From Prevotellaceae bacterium (GTDB taxonomy: Bacteria > Bacteroidota > Bacteroidia > Bacteroidales > UBA932), in NCBI GenBank assembly GCA_031257655.1, contig JAIROF010000007.1:1-23831 (forward strand): a stretch of DNA of 23,831 bases, given 5' to 3'. How positions within the stretch are numbered: the stretch's first letter is position 1; the number at the start of each line of letters is the position of its first letter. Under the pieces are notes generated by a model, which did no database searches, had not been told where the DNA came from, and worked only from the letters and a program-made list of their open reading frames with translations. The position numbers and the translations under genes were made by a program. This document shows, piece after piece, positions 15,291 through 21,602 of this stretch.

Positions 15291-16310
15291 CTACTTGCTA
15301 TTCTCCTTATAGTACTTCACCATTTTCGGAATGACTTCGTTCACGTCGCCGGTGATAGCGTAGTCGGCCACCTGGTTGATGGGGGCGTTGGGGTCGGTGT
15401 TGATGGCGATGACCATTGCCGACTGGTCCATGCCGGCGGTGTGCTGTATTTGCCCCGATATTCCGCAGGCGATGTAGAGCTTGGGGCGCACGGTGACGCC
15501 CGTTTGCCCCACCTGCCGCGCGTGCTCGGCAAATCCGGCGTCGACGGCGGCGCGCGAAGCGCCCACCTCGCCGCCGAGCGCTGCTGCCAGCTCGTGCAAA
15601 ATCCGAAAATTCTCCCTGCTCCCCATGCCGTACCCGCCGGATACGATGATGCCCGCGCCCTTTATGTCGATCTTGCGCTCCTCCACCTGCCGGTCGATGA
15701 TTTTGACCACAAAGTCGGCGTCGCTCAGGATTTTGCTCGCGTCCACCCGCTTGATTTCGCCTTCTTTGGGGGCGGGCAGCGGCTCTTTCTTCATCACGCC
15801 TTCGCGCACCGTCGCCATTTGGGGGCGGCACTCGGGGTTGATGATGGTGGCAATGATGTTTCCGCCAAAGGCAGGCCGAATCTGGTACAGCAGGTTTTGG
15901 TACGCTTTGCCCGTTTTGTTTTCCGTGTGGTTGCCCACTTCGAGGCTGGTGCAGTCGGCGGTAAGCCCGCTGTGGAGGGCGCTCGACACGCGCGGCCCCA
16001 GGTCGCGGCCAATGGTGGTAGCGCCCATGAGCGCTATCTGCGGCTGCTCCTGACGGATGAGCGCGTTGACGATGGCCGTGTGGGGCAAGGTGAGGTAAGG
16101 GTACAGCCGCCTGTCGTCGGCAAGGTGCACCACGTCGGCGCCGTACAGGAAGGGCTGCTGCGCAAGCTCCGAAAGGTCGTGCCCAAGAAGCAGCGCCTCC
16201 AGCCGGCAGCCCAGCTGCTGCGCAAGGCCGCGCCCTTTGGTAAGCAGCTCAAGGCTTACGTCGGCTATCTTGCCGTTCTCTACTTCACAGTAAACAAAAA
16301 TGTTGTTCAT
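15291..16310 (-). CDS. etfA: Electron transfer flavoprotein, alpha subunit
   Basis: A 339-residue EtfA. With EtfB it forms the soluble flavoprotein that carries electrons to or from acyl-CoA dehydrogenase. The N-terminal ETF domain covers about 1-190. The C-terminal FAD-binding domain has the expected GGYGMGS (225-231), SRAAVDAGF (252-260), QVGQTG (266-271) and GISGQIQHTAGM (283-294), followed by INTDPNAPI. The sequence is complete. In many Bacteroidota etfB, etfA and an acyl-CoA dehydrogenase gene are adjacent in this order. Here the order and strand are kept, but etfA is 2.5 kb from etfB and 1.5 kb from the dehydrogenase. The sequence just upstream of the ATG is microsatellite, so its own promoter is unclear. 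Confidence 0.95.
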   Translation of the reverse strand: MNNIFVYCEVENGKIADVSLELLTKGRGLAQQLGCRLEALLLGHDLSELAQQPFLYGADVVHLADDRRLYPYLTLPHTAIVNALIRQEQPQIALMGATTIGRDLGPRVSSALHSGLTADCTSLEVGNHTENKTGKAYQNLLYQIRPAFGGNIIATIINPECRPQMATVREGVMKKEPLPAPKEGEIKRVDASKILSDADFVVKIIDRQVEERKIDIKGAGIIVSGGYGMGSRENFRILHELAAALGGEVGASRAAVDAGFAEHARQVGQTGVTVRPKLYIACGISGQIQHTAGMDQSAMVIAINTDPNAPINQVADYAITGDVNEVIPKMVKYYKENSK

Positions 16311-16312
16311 AT

Positions 16313-16496
16313 TTTTAGGAGTTTAGGAGTTTAGAATATAGAATACATTAGAATACATTAGGAGTTTAGGAGTTTAGAATATAGAATATAGAATACATTA
16401 GAATACATTAGAATACATTAGAATACTTAGAATACTTAGAATGTTTAGAATACATTAGAATACATTAGAATACTTAGAATACATTAGAATACTTAT
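16313..16496. repeat. GAATACATTA microsatellite
   Basis: An irregular tandem array of 10-bp GAATACATTA units, with GAATACTTA, GGAGTTTA and GAATATA variants, running nearly to the etfA start codon. It is too short-period and irregular for CRISPR. Copy number is probably variable and could affect etfA leader length. Confidence 0.85.
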
Positions 16497-16574
16497 ACTG
16501 TGCTCGGCTATAAATTGCGCTATCGTAGTGTTGAAAATTCAATGCTATACTTACGCAGATAGCTGTTGTAGATT

Positions 16575-16880
16575 GGCTGCGGTTCCCCGTAGGGGAACAA
16601 TATCAACCGAGCGTAGCGAACTCGTGAACACCTTTGTAAAAAACACAACGTGAACAATAGAAAAAGGGCATCCCTTTTTCCCTATTCCCCGTAGGGGATT
16701 AATATCAACTGAGCGTGTGAATTCACGAATGCTTTATATTCATTAATCCCCTACGGGAAACCGGAGCGAAGCGGAGCTCGGCGTAGCCAATTGGAAAGAG
16801 AGATACACATTTTTCTATTGATATTGTTCCCCTACGGGGAATCGGAGCGAACCGGAGCGGAGCTCGGCGTAGCCAATGCA
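16575..16880. repeat. Large imperfect inverted repeat with nested palindromes
   Basis: The left arm holds GTTCCCC-GTA-GGGGAAC (16582-16598), then AATATCAACCGAGCG, CAATAGAAAAA and a second CCCCGTAGGGG followed by ATTAATATC. The right arm carries these in reverse order and inverted: ATTAATCCCCTACGGG, TTTTTCTATTG, then GATATTGTTCCCCTACGGGG. The arms meet near 16728. Both right-arm palindromes are followed by a CGGAGCG-GCGGAGCTCGGCGTAGCC element. The structure resembles a non-autonomous mobile element; no protein is encoded. Confidence 0.7.
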
Positions 16881-16951
16881 CAAAATATACCCGCGTACAG
16901 TATAGTTAGAATATTTAGAATTGTGATATAACATCAGAAGGCTATAAATTA

Positions 16952-17344
16952 TCAATGGGTTACCGGTGGATCATTGTTAGAGGCGTTGCGTATTGATTTG
17001 CAGTAGGCAGTTAGGAGTCGCCCGATTTCTTCGGAGCGGCTGTCTAAGTCGGTTTTTGCCGCAATATCCAAATACTCCAAATCAAAAGACAGCCTAATAA
17101 AAAATTTGCACTCATCTAACGACGCTTCAGCATAGTTGAAAAACCGTAGCTTATCAGCCTTGCCCAACCTTTTGTAGCCCTCCGTAATATTCGCCGGCAC
17201 AGAAGTGGCAGCGCTGCGCAGCTGAGAAGTGATGCCGTACCGCTCCTCTTTTGGAAAATTTTTGGTGTGCTGATAAACAGCTATGGTAAAACTATACGAC
17301 TTTTGCCATACAATCAGCTCTTCAAATGATTTTGTTTTCTCCAT
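16952..17344 (-). CDS. Four-helix-bundle protein (23S rRNA intervening-sequence protein, S23 family)
   Basis: A 130-residue protein with the S23 family hallmarks: FEELIVWQKSYSFTIAVYQ near the N-terminus, FPKEERYGITSQLRSAATSVPANITEGYKR (30-59) and LRFFNYAEASLDECKFFIRLSFDL (70-93). The fold is a four-helix bundle forming a pentamer in known structures. The name comes from genes found in 23S rRNA intervening sequences, but most members, including this one, are free-standing and of unknown function. It stands alone between repeat arrays (97 nt downstream of the HAD gene, 641 bp upstream of etfA), consistent with a mobile or accessory cargo gene. Confidence 0.88.
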   Translation of the reverse strand: MEKTKSFEELIVWQKSYSFTIAVYQHTKNFPKEERYGITSQLRSAATSVPANITEGYKRLGKADKLRFFNYAEASLDECKFFIRLSFDLEYLDIAAKTDLDSRSEEIGRLLTAYCKSIRNASNNDPPVTH

Positions 17345-17398
17345 ACCCGTATTCTCTTACATGTTTACTATCCTTATTCGATTCGAAATTTTTTTTAT

Positions 17399-17442
17399 CC
17401 TCCCATCCTCTCATCCTCCTATCCTCCTATCCTCCTATCCTT
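17399..17442. repeat. CCTCCTAT microsatellite
   Basis: Short tandem TCCTCCTATCC-type units between the S23 gene start and the HAD gene stop. The array ends at the HAD stop codon. Confidence 0.7.
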
Positions 17443-18215
17443 CACACGACGCCGAAGTGCCGCAGGGCGTTGCCCACGCCGTCGTCGTCGACCGAGGTGG
17501 TTACGTAGCCGGCGGCGCGCTTTACCTCCTCATCCGCATTGCCCATGGCGACGCCCGTGCCGGCGTACCTTATCATGGATATATCGTTGCCTCCGTCGCC
17601 GATGGCCATCATTTCGCCGGCGCCGAATCCGAAGTATGCGCCTGTTTTTTCCAACCCGACGCTTTTGTCTACGCCGCGGGCTACAATGTCGGCAAAGGTG
17701 GGGTGCCAGCGCGTGGCAGCGCACCCCGGCAGGCGCCGCATGATCTCGCCTTCGCGCTCCGGCGGAAAAAACGCCGTCAGCTGGAATACCTCTTTGCCAA
17801 CGAACTCCCGCGCGGGGACTATCGGGCGGGGCTTGAACTTTACGAGCTTCATCATGCGCACCATATTTTCGTTTTCCATGTCCGCCGATATGCTATCGGC
17901 CTCCACAAAGAAGCAGGGTAGCGGCTCTACCTCTTCGCTGTAGCGCACAAAGGCCTCCACGTCTTCGCGGGGGATATGCTTTTTGAAGATGACGTTGCCT
18001 CCGGCAAAGCAGTACCCGCCGTTGAGGGTGATGTATCCGTCAAATTCGAGGTCGTCGAGGTTGTCAACGTCGCTGCGGTGGCGCCCTGTCGCCACAAAAA
18101 TCTTCACGCCCTTGCCTCTGGCTTCGCGCAGCACTTTTTTTGTATTCTCCGGCACGCGGTGCGTGTTAAAGCTCACCATCGTCCCGTCTATGTCCAAGAA
18201 AATCGCTTTTATCAT
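17442..18215 (-). CDS. Cof-type HAD-IIB family phosphatase
   Basis: A 257-residue haloacid-dehalogenase phosphatase of the Cof/YbjI group, acting on small phosphorylated metabolites; substrate unknown. I place the start at the ATG 18215 (MIKAIFLDIDGT), preceded by GGAG five bases upstream. A longer frame would add 26 residues encoded only by a microsatellite. Motif I has Asp8 and Asp10, motif II is VATGR with Thr43, motif III Lys184 is in GVDKSVGLE, and motif IV GDGGND spans 206-211. The large cap domain between motifs II and III is type C2. It lies between the DUF2283 pair and the S23 gene, inside the dispersed etf/acyl-CoA dehydrogenase cluster. Confidence 0.9.
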   Translation of the reverse strand: MIKAIFLDIDGTMVSFNTHRVPENTKKVLREARGKGVKIFVATGRHRSDVDNLDDLEFDGYITLNGGYCFAGGNVIFKKHIPREDVEAFVRYSEEVEPLPCFFVEADSISADMENENMVRMMKLVKFKPRPIVPAREFVGKEVFQLTAFFPPEREGEIMRRLPGCAATRWHPTFADIVARGVDKSVGLEKTGAYFGFGAGEMMAIGDGGNDISMIRYAGTGVAMGNADEEVKRAAGYVTTSVDDDGVGNALRHFGVV

Positions 18216-18218
18216 ATA

Positions 18219-18303
18219 TTCTCCGTGTTCCTGTCCTCTCTCTCCTGTTCCTGTCTTCACCCTGTTCTTGTCTTCACCTGTTCTTGTCTTCACCCTGTTT
18301 CTT
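18219..18303. repeat. CTGTTCTTGTCTTCAC tandem repeat
   Basis: Imperfect tandem units of TGTTCTTGTCTTCACC and shorter CCTGTTCCTGTC forms just upstream of the HAD gene start. They keep a frame open upstream of the true ATG. Confidence 0.7.
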
Positions 18304-18433
18304 ACATGCCGCCATTTTTACGCTCGCCTTCGCCCTCTCTTTTGGAGAAATATTTTGGGACAGGTAAAAATGAATGGAGCATGCGCTCTTTTACGGCTTT
18401 ACGCTTCCAAGCTCCTATAATGCTAACCTCCCC

Positions 18434-18629
18434 TTATAGCGCCTCATATTCCAGCATGTTGGGCGGCACCATTTTTTGAGAGGCATTTAGCGCTTCAACG
18501 CCAACAATATTTCCCTGCATAGAGTAATCTATAATGACGCCGCTTTTGTCTTCGCTGCTCTCTGCAACGGGGGGCGCCCGATAGCAGAAAGCAGAGCGCG
18601 TCATTTTCCTTATCATGCTTAACTTTCAT
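18434..18629 (-). pseudogene. DUF2283 protein gene with a +1 frameshift in a G6/C6 tract
   Basis: Starting at the ATG 18629, which overlaps the stop of the DUF4258 gene, the frame reads MKVKHDKENDALCFLLSGAP, a typical DUF2283 N-terminus. The matching C-terminal half, VAESSEDKSGVIIDYSMQGN and NIVGVEALNAS, continues in another frame. The switch falls at a run of six C on the coding strand (plus-strand G run 18569-18574). Removing one C gives a complete 64-residue protein ending at 18434. An alternative ATG at 18616 puts the second half in frame but yields an untypical N-terminus. DUF2283 genes often follow DUF4258 genes as putative antitoxins. The frameshift may be real decay, slipped-strand phase variation, or a homopolymer sequencing error. 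Confidence 0.75.
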
Positions 18630-18873
18630 AGTATTTGCTTATTTTTGAAGTTTTGTAGGCTGTAGCTATGCTGTTGGGAGTTTTATTTTCGTTTACGCAT
18701 ACGCGAAGCATATAGTATTTACCATTTTTTCTCTGCGATGCTTGGTAAATTTTTATGTCTTCCTGCAAAATTACGCTATCGGGCTGCCGCAAGACATCTT
18801 CGATTTCGCTCTTTCTGATACCGCTGCGGCGCATTTGCTCAACAGCGTGTTTTGGTAAAACATGCAGCATCAT
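18619..18873 (-). CDS. DUF4258 family protein, toxin-like partner of DUF2283
   Basis: An 84-residue protein. Two adjacent ATG codons (18873 and 18870) start 2 nt after the etfB stop, so translation is probably coupled to etfB. The motif HVLPKHAVEQMRRSGIRKSEIEDVL (4-28), followed by QPDSVI and a beta-rich KIYQASQRKNGKYYMLRVCV stretch, is the DUF4258 pattern, a RelE/HicA-like small fold seen in predicted toxin-antitoxin pairs. It overlaps the start of the DUF2283 gene. A longer frame reaching into etfB is rejected because its extra residues are Arg-rich antisense-like shadow. Toxicity is inferred from pairing and fold class only. Confidence 0.8.
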   Translation of the reverse strand: MMLHVLPKHAVEQMRRSGIRKSEIEDVLRQPDSVILQEDIKIYQASQRKNGKYYMLRVCVNENKTPNSIATAYKTSKISKYYES

Positions 18874-18875
18874 TA

Positions 18876-19766
18876 TCACCCGATGGTGTGGTTTGCAATA
18901 AGCTCCTTCATCAGCTCGTCGATATCCCTGTCTGCGGCGGAGAGGCGCTTCACCTCCTTGGCGGCGAAGACAATGTTTTCGATTTTTTTCACCTTTGTGG
19001 GCGATCCGGCGAGGCCAAGCTGCTGCTCGTCGCCGCCTACGTCGGCAACGCCCCACTCGGTGATGCGCAGGTAATCCCGGTCTTTCAGCGCCTGCGCGCG
19101 CGCGTCATCGGGGCGCTCGCGCAGCTCTGTGGCGGTGCGGGCGTGCTTGTACTTCATGAGGTTTTTTGCGTTGCGCGGGCGGCACTCGGCCGCCGAGCCG
19201 TGCACCGTTACCACCACGGGCAGCGTGCTGCTCACCGTTTCCACGCCGTGCTCGAGGCGGCGCTTCACCACAACCTCCTTGCTGCTGCACGAAATAATTT
19301 CTTCGGCGTAGGTAATCTGCGGCCAGCCGAGCTTTTCGGCCACCTGCGGCCCCACCTGCGCGGTGTCGCCGTCTATGGCCTGCCGTCCGGCGATAATCAG
19401 GTCGGGCTTCAGCTTGTGGAGCGCGCGCGACAGCGCGTAGGAGGTTGCCAGCGTATCGGCGCCGGCAAACTTGCGGTCGGTGAGCAGCACGCCGCCGTCG
19501 GCGCCGCGAAACAGCCCTTCGCGGATGATGTCGGCGGCGCGCCCGGGGCCCATGGTGAGGAGGTGCACCTCGCTCCCCGCAATTTTGTCTTTTAGCCGCA
19601 GCGCCTGCTCCAGCGCGCTCAAATCTTCGGGGTTAAAGATGGCGGGAAGCGCGGCGCGGTTCACCGTCCCGTCTTCTTTCATGGCGTTCTTGCCCACGTT
19701 GCGCGTATCGGGCACTTGCTTGGCCAGCACAACTATTTTCAATGGATTTTGATTTTCGTGAGTCAT
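18876..19766 (-). CDS. etfB: Electron transfer flavoprotein, beta subunit
   Basis: A 296-residue EtfB from the ATG at 19766. The conserved part starts at LKIVVLAKQVPDTRNVGKNA (9-28). It includes AIFNPEDLSALEQALRLKD, LLTMGPGRA, the nucleotide-binding ADTLATSYALSRAL and GRQAIDGDTAQVGPQVAEKLGW, and an ETF C-terminal arm. It forms the EtfAB heterodimer with the etfA product, serving the acyl-CoA dehydrogenase. The start region is odd: four 12-bp tandem units (19754-19801) cover the ATG and read as HEIT/HEMT-type four-residue repeats, and an open frame continues upstream to a TTG at 19826. The true start could be slightly different. Two nt downstream begins the DUF4258 gene. Confidence 0.93.
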   Translation of the reverse strand: MTHENQNPLKIVVLAKQVPDTRNVGKNAMKEDGTVNRAALPAIFNPEDLSALEQALRLKDKIAGSEVHLLTMGPGRAADIIREGLFRGADGGVLLTDRKFAGADTLATSYALSRALHKLKPDLIIAGRQAIDGDTAQVGPQVAEKLGWPQITYAEEIISCSSKEVVVKRRLEHGVETVSSTLPVVVTVHGSAAECRPRNAKNLMKYKHARTATELRERPDDARAQALKDRDYLRITEWGVADVGGDEQQLGLAGSPTKVKKIENIVFAAKEVKRLSAADRDIDELMKELIANHTIG

Positions 19767-19801
19767 TTCGTGAGTTATTTCGTGAATTATTTCGTAAATT
19801 A
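19754..19801. repeat. 12-bp tandem repeat over the etfB start
   Basis: Four units, TTTCGTGAGTCA, TTTCGTGAGTTA, TTTCGTGAATTA and TTTCGTAAATTA, directly adjacent. Unit length is a multiple of three, so copy-number change preserves frame. The first unit contains the etfB ATG on the minus strand. Confidence 0.9.
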
Positions 19802-19847
19802 TGGTGTTTGTGCTGCTTACTATCAAGCTGCGGAGTATCGTCCTTGC

Positions 19848-20939
19848 TCACGGCTTGCCGTCCGGCGCTCTCATTTTCCCCTGCTCACCCACCGTTAGCT
19901 TCCCCTGCTCATCCACCGTTAGCGGCGACTCCGGGAAATCCAGGGCGGTGAGCCTCCGAATTTCTTTCGCCGCGCGGTGAGCGCTGTCCGGCGTCACGGG
20001 CTTGCCCTCCTCCTGCAGGGCAGAAATAATTTCGCCCTCCAAAAATTCCCCTTTGCCATCTACGCTTAGCTTGATTATTGGCGCCAGCCCGTTTACGCCT
20101 TGCACGTTCATGCGGCTGTAGGTGCAGAAGTTGCCCATGCTGTAGGCAATGAATCGCCGGCGGTACAGCTCCACGGCGCGGGGCACGTGCGGGCCGTGCC
20201 CCAGCAGAATGTCGGCGCCCGCGTCCACCATGCGGTGGGCAAACATGTAAACGTTACCCCGGTTTTCGCCGACAAACATTTCGGTTTGGCGCGTTACGCG
20301 GCTCATTTTTGCCCCTTCGGCGCCGCCGTGAAACGATACGATGACCACGTCGCACAGGCTGTCGAGGGTGCGCACTATTTTTTCTGCCGCGCTCAGGTTG
20401 TTGATGCTGCACATGCCTGCGTTGGGCGCAAACGCGCAGAAGCCAACCTTAAGCCCTTTGCGCTCAACGGTTGCCGCCGGGCAGGAGCGCATGCCGGCAA
20501 AGGCAAGCCCGTGCTGCGCCAGCGCGCGCGCTGTGCTCGCCTGCCCCTGCGCGCCAAAGTCGCCCGTATGGTTGTTGGCAACGCTCAGCAGGTCGAAGCC
20601 GGCATCGGCTATGCACGCCGCGTAGGAAACGGGCATGGCAAAGGCGTAGCACCACTTTGGGTTGGCGCAGGTTTTGACGTCCTTCAAGGTGTCGGTCAGC
20701 GCTCCCTCTAAGTTGGCAAAAGCGACGTCGGCGGCCTGAATGTGCGGCTTTACGAGCGCAAGCAGGGGGGAGCAGTCGTTGTTGGGCGGCAGGTAGCCCG
20801 CAGAGGGGTAGGCCGTTCCCAGCATCACGTCGCCCACCGCCGCCACCGACAGGGTGTCGCTTGCCAGCGCCGGAGCGGCGGCAAATGCCGCCGCCAGCGC
20901 CGCCAACAGGCCGAGCGCGCTGCGCGCTGCGCCGGCCAT
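19848..20939 (-). CDS. CapA family protein (poly-gamma-glutamate capsule type metallophosphatase fold)
   Basis: A 363-residue secreted protein from the ATG at 20939. A longer frame from a TTG overlaps the upstream gene and would disrupt the signal peptide. Residues 1-26 form a clear signal peptide (Ala/Leu-rich, AAPALAS). The CapA fold follows: VAAVGDVMLG (Asp37), NLEG (76-79), ANNHTGDFG (121-129), VSFHGGAEG (201-209), LGHGPHVPRA (246-255) and YSMGNF (266-271), giving the metal-site Asp/Asn/His set. CapA-like proteins act in poly-glutamate or other surface polymer handling; no capB/C neighbours exist, so the role is open. The last 25 residues are a 24-bp DNA repeat read twice (LTVDEQGK/LTVGEQGK). 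It follows the DUF3467 gene by 19 nt. Confidence 0.85.
   Translation of the reverse strand: MAGAARSALGLLAALAAAFAAAPALASDTLSVAAVGDVMLGTAYPSAGYLPPNNDCSPLLALVKPHIQAADVAFANLEGALTDTLKDVKTCANPKWCYAFAMPVSYAACIADAGFDLLSVANNHTGDFGAQGQASTARALAQHGLAFAGMRSCPAATVERKGLKVGFCAFAPNAGMCSINNLSAAEKIVRTLDSLCDVVIVSFHGGAEGAKMSRVTRQTEMFVGENRGNVYMFAHRMVDAGADILLGHGPHVPRAVELYRRRFIAYSMGNFCTYSRMNVQGVNGLAPIIKLSVDGKGEFLEGEIISALQEEGKPVTPDSAHRAAKEIRRLTALDFPESPLTVDEQGKLTVGEQGKMRAPDGKP
19876..19923. repeat. 24-bp tandem repeat in the 3' end of the CapA-like gene
   Basis: Two adjacent units of CCCCTGCTCA-CCACCGTTAGC type, differing at a few positions. In frame, they encode LTVDEQGK and LTVGEQGK near the protein C-terminus. Confidence 0.75.
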
Positions 20940-20958
20940 AGCGCAGCCCTGCTTACGC

Positions 20959-21276
20959 TTACGCCTGCGCCGTGTGCCCGCCAAAGTTCATGGGGATAGG
21001 CGGAAGCCCGCCGCCATCGATCTTGATGATGCCGTGCGCCGTTTCGTACTTCATCACGTTCTCCTGCAGCGCGCCCAGCAGGCGCTTGGCGTTCTCCGGC
21101 GTGAGGATGACCCGGCTTACCACCGGCGCCTTGGGCACCGCCGGCAGCATGCATACAAAATCTACAATAAACTCCGATGCGGAGTGCGTGATGATGGCAA
21201 GGTTGGAGTAAACCCCAAGCGCCATATCTTCTTTCAGCTCTACGTCCAGCTCGTTAACTCTGTTCTGTTCTTCCAT
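20959..21276 (-). CDS. DUF3467 family protein
   Basis: A 105-residue protein of the DUF3467 family, common in Bacteroidota and of unknown function. Typical features are an N-terminal ELDVELKEDMALGVYSNLAII, a central HSASEFIVDFVCMLP, the VVSRVILTPENAKRLLGALQENV stretch (53-75) and a C-terminal GGGLPPIPMNFGG. The family shares a fold reminiscent of Ig-like/copG-neighbour proteins only in weak predictions, so no role is assigned. It is probably co-transcribed with the CapA-like gene 19 nt downstream. Upstream lies a 326-bp gene-free gap. Confidence 0.85.
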   Translation of the reverse strand: MEEQNRVNELDVELKEDMALGVYSNLAIITHSASEFIVDFVCMLPAVPKAPVVSRVILTPENAKRLLGALQENVMKYETAHGIIKIDGGGLPPIPMNFGGHTAQA

Positions 21277-21602
21277 TTTTTTTATTAACGCTTAAGTAAA
21301 ATAGCAAGGCGTAAAATTACAAAAAAAAGCGTCTTGCGGAAATCGAAATGTGTTAATTATTTGTGGAGCGCCGGTGGGGCGTAGCGCTTGGGGTTTTTAG
21401 AGGTTCCCCTAATTTACTCACTCGTGCTTATTTTTGGTGTTCGTGAGCTCGCCGCGCTCGGTTACACCTGATTTTACAGCAAAACACCCTCAGTAGCAGC
21501 GAGCTATAGTATAAAGCGCAACTTTACCGCCTTGTTAAAACAAACAGCTTGTAATCAGCGCAATGCTTGCCGCGTCGTGCAGCTTATGAGATCACCCGAA
21601 TC
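21277..21602. other. Gene-free gap with dispersed repeats
   Basis: No gene is supported. It contains GGGGTTTTTAGAGGTTCCCC (21390-21409), repeated at 23588-23607. A GGTGTTCGTGAGCTCGCCGC segment near 21439-21458 is related to the repeats at 179-206, 439-466 and (inverted) 16600-16625. I saw no clear terminator or promoter. Confidence 0.65.
21390..21409 (+). repeat. Dispersed 20-bp repeat, copy 1
   Basis: GGGGTTTTTAGAGGTTCCCC, identical to 23588-23607, with a diverged copy at about 22834-22853. GGGG and CCCC ends could form a short stem. All three are preceded by GC-rich sequence with GCGTA/GCGC motifs. Confidence 0.8.

Larger units (their letters stand above)
16311..16951. other. Gene-free repeat region upstream of etfA
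   Basis: No gene is supported in 641 bp. The half next to etfA is a 10-bp microsatellite (16313-16496). The other half is a large imperfect inverted repeat (16575-16880) made of CCCCGTAGGGG-centred palindromes. The region would lie in the 5' leader of any transcript joining the S23 gene to etfA. Confidence 0.7.

Noticed and set aside
16313..16496. Tandem GAATACATTA array considered as a CRISPR array
   Set aside because: Period is about 10 bp with no unique spacers and variable units, which is a microsatellite and not a CRISPR.
18215..18293. N-terminal extension of the HAD phosphatase
   Set aside because: The extra 26 residues are encoded by a microsatellite, while the ATG at 18215 has a GGAG sequence and starts at the conserved motif.
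18874..19056. N-terminal extension of the DUF4258 protein into etfB
   Set aside because: The added residues are an Arg-rich alternative reading of etfB; the ATG pair at 18873/18870 gives the family-typical length.
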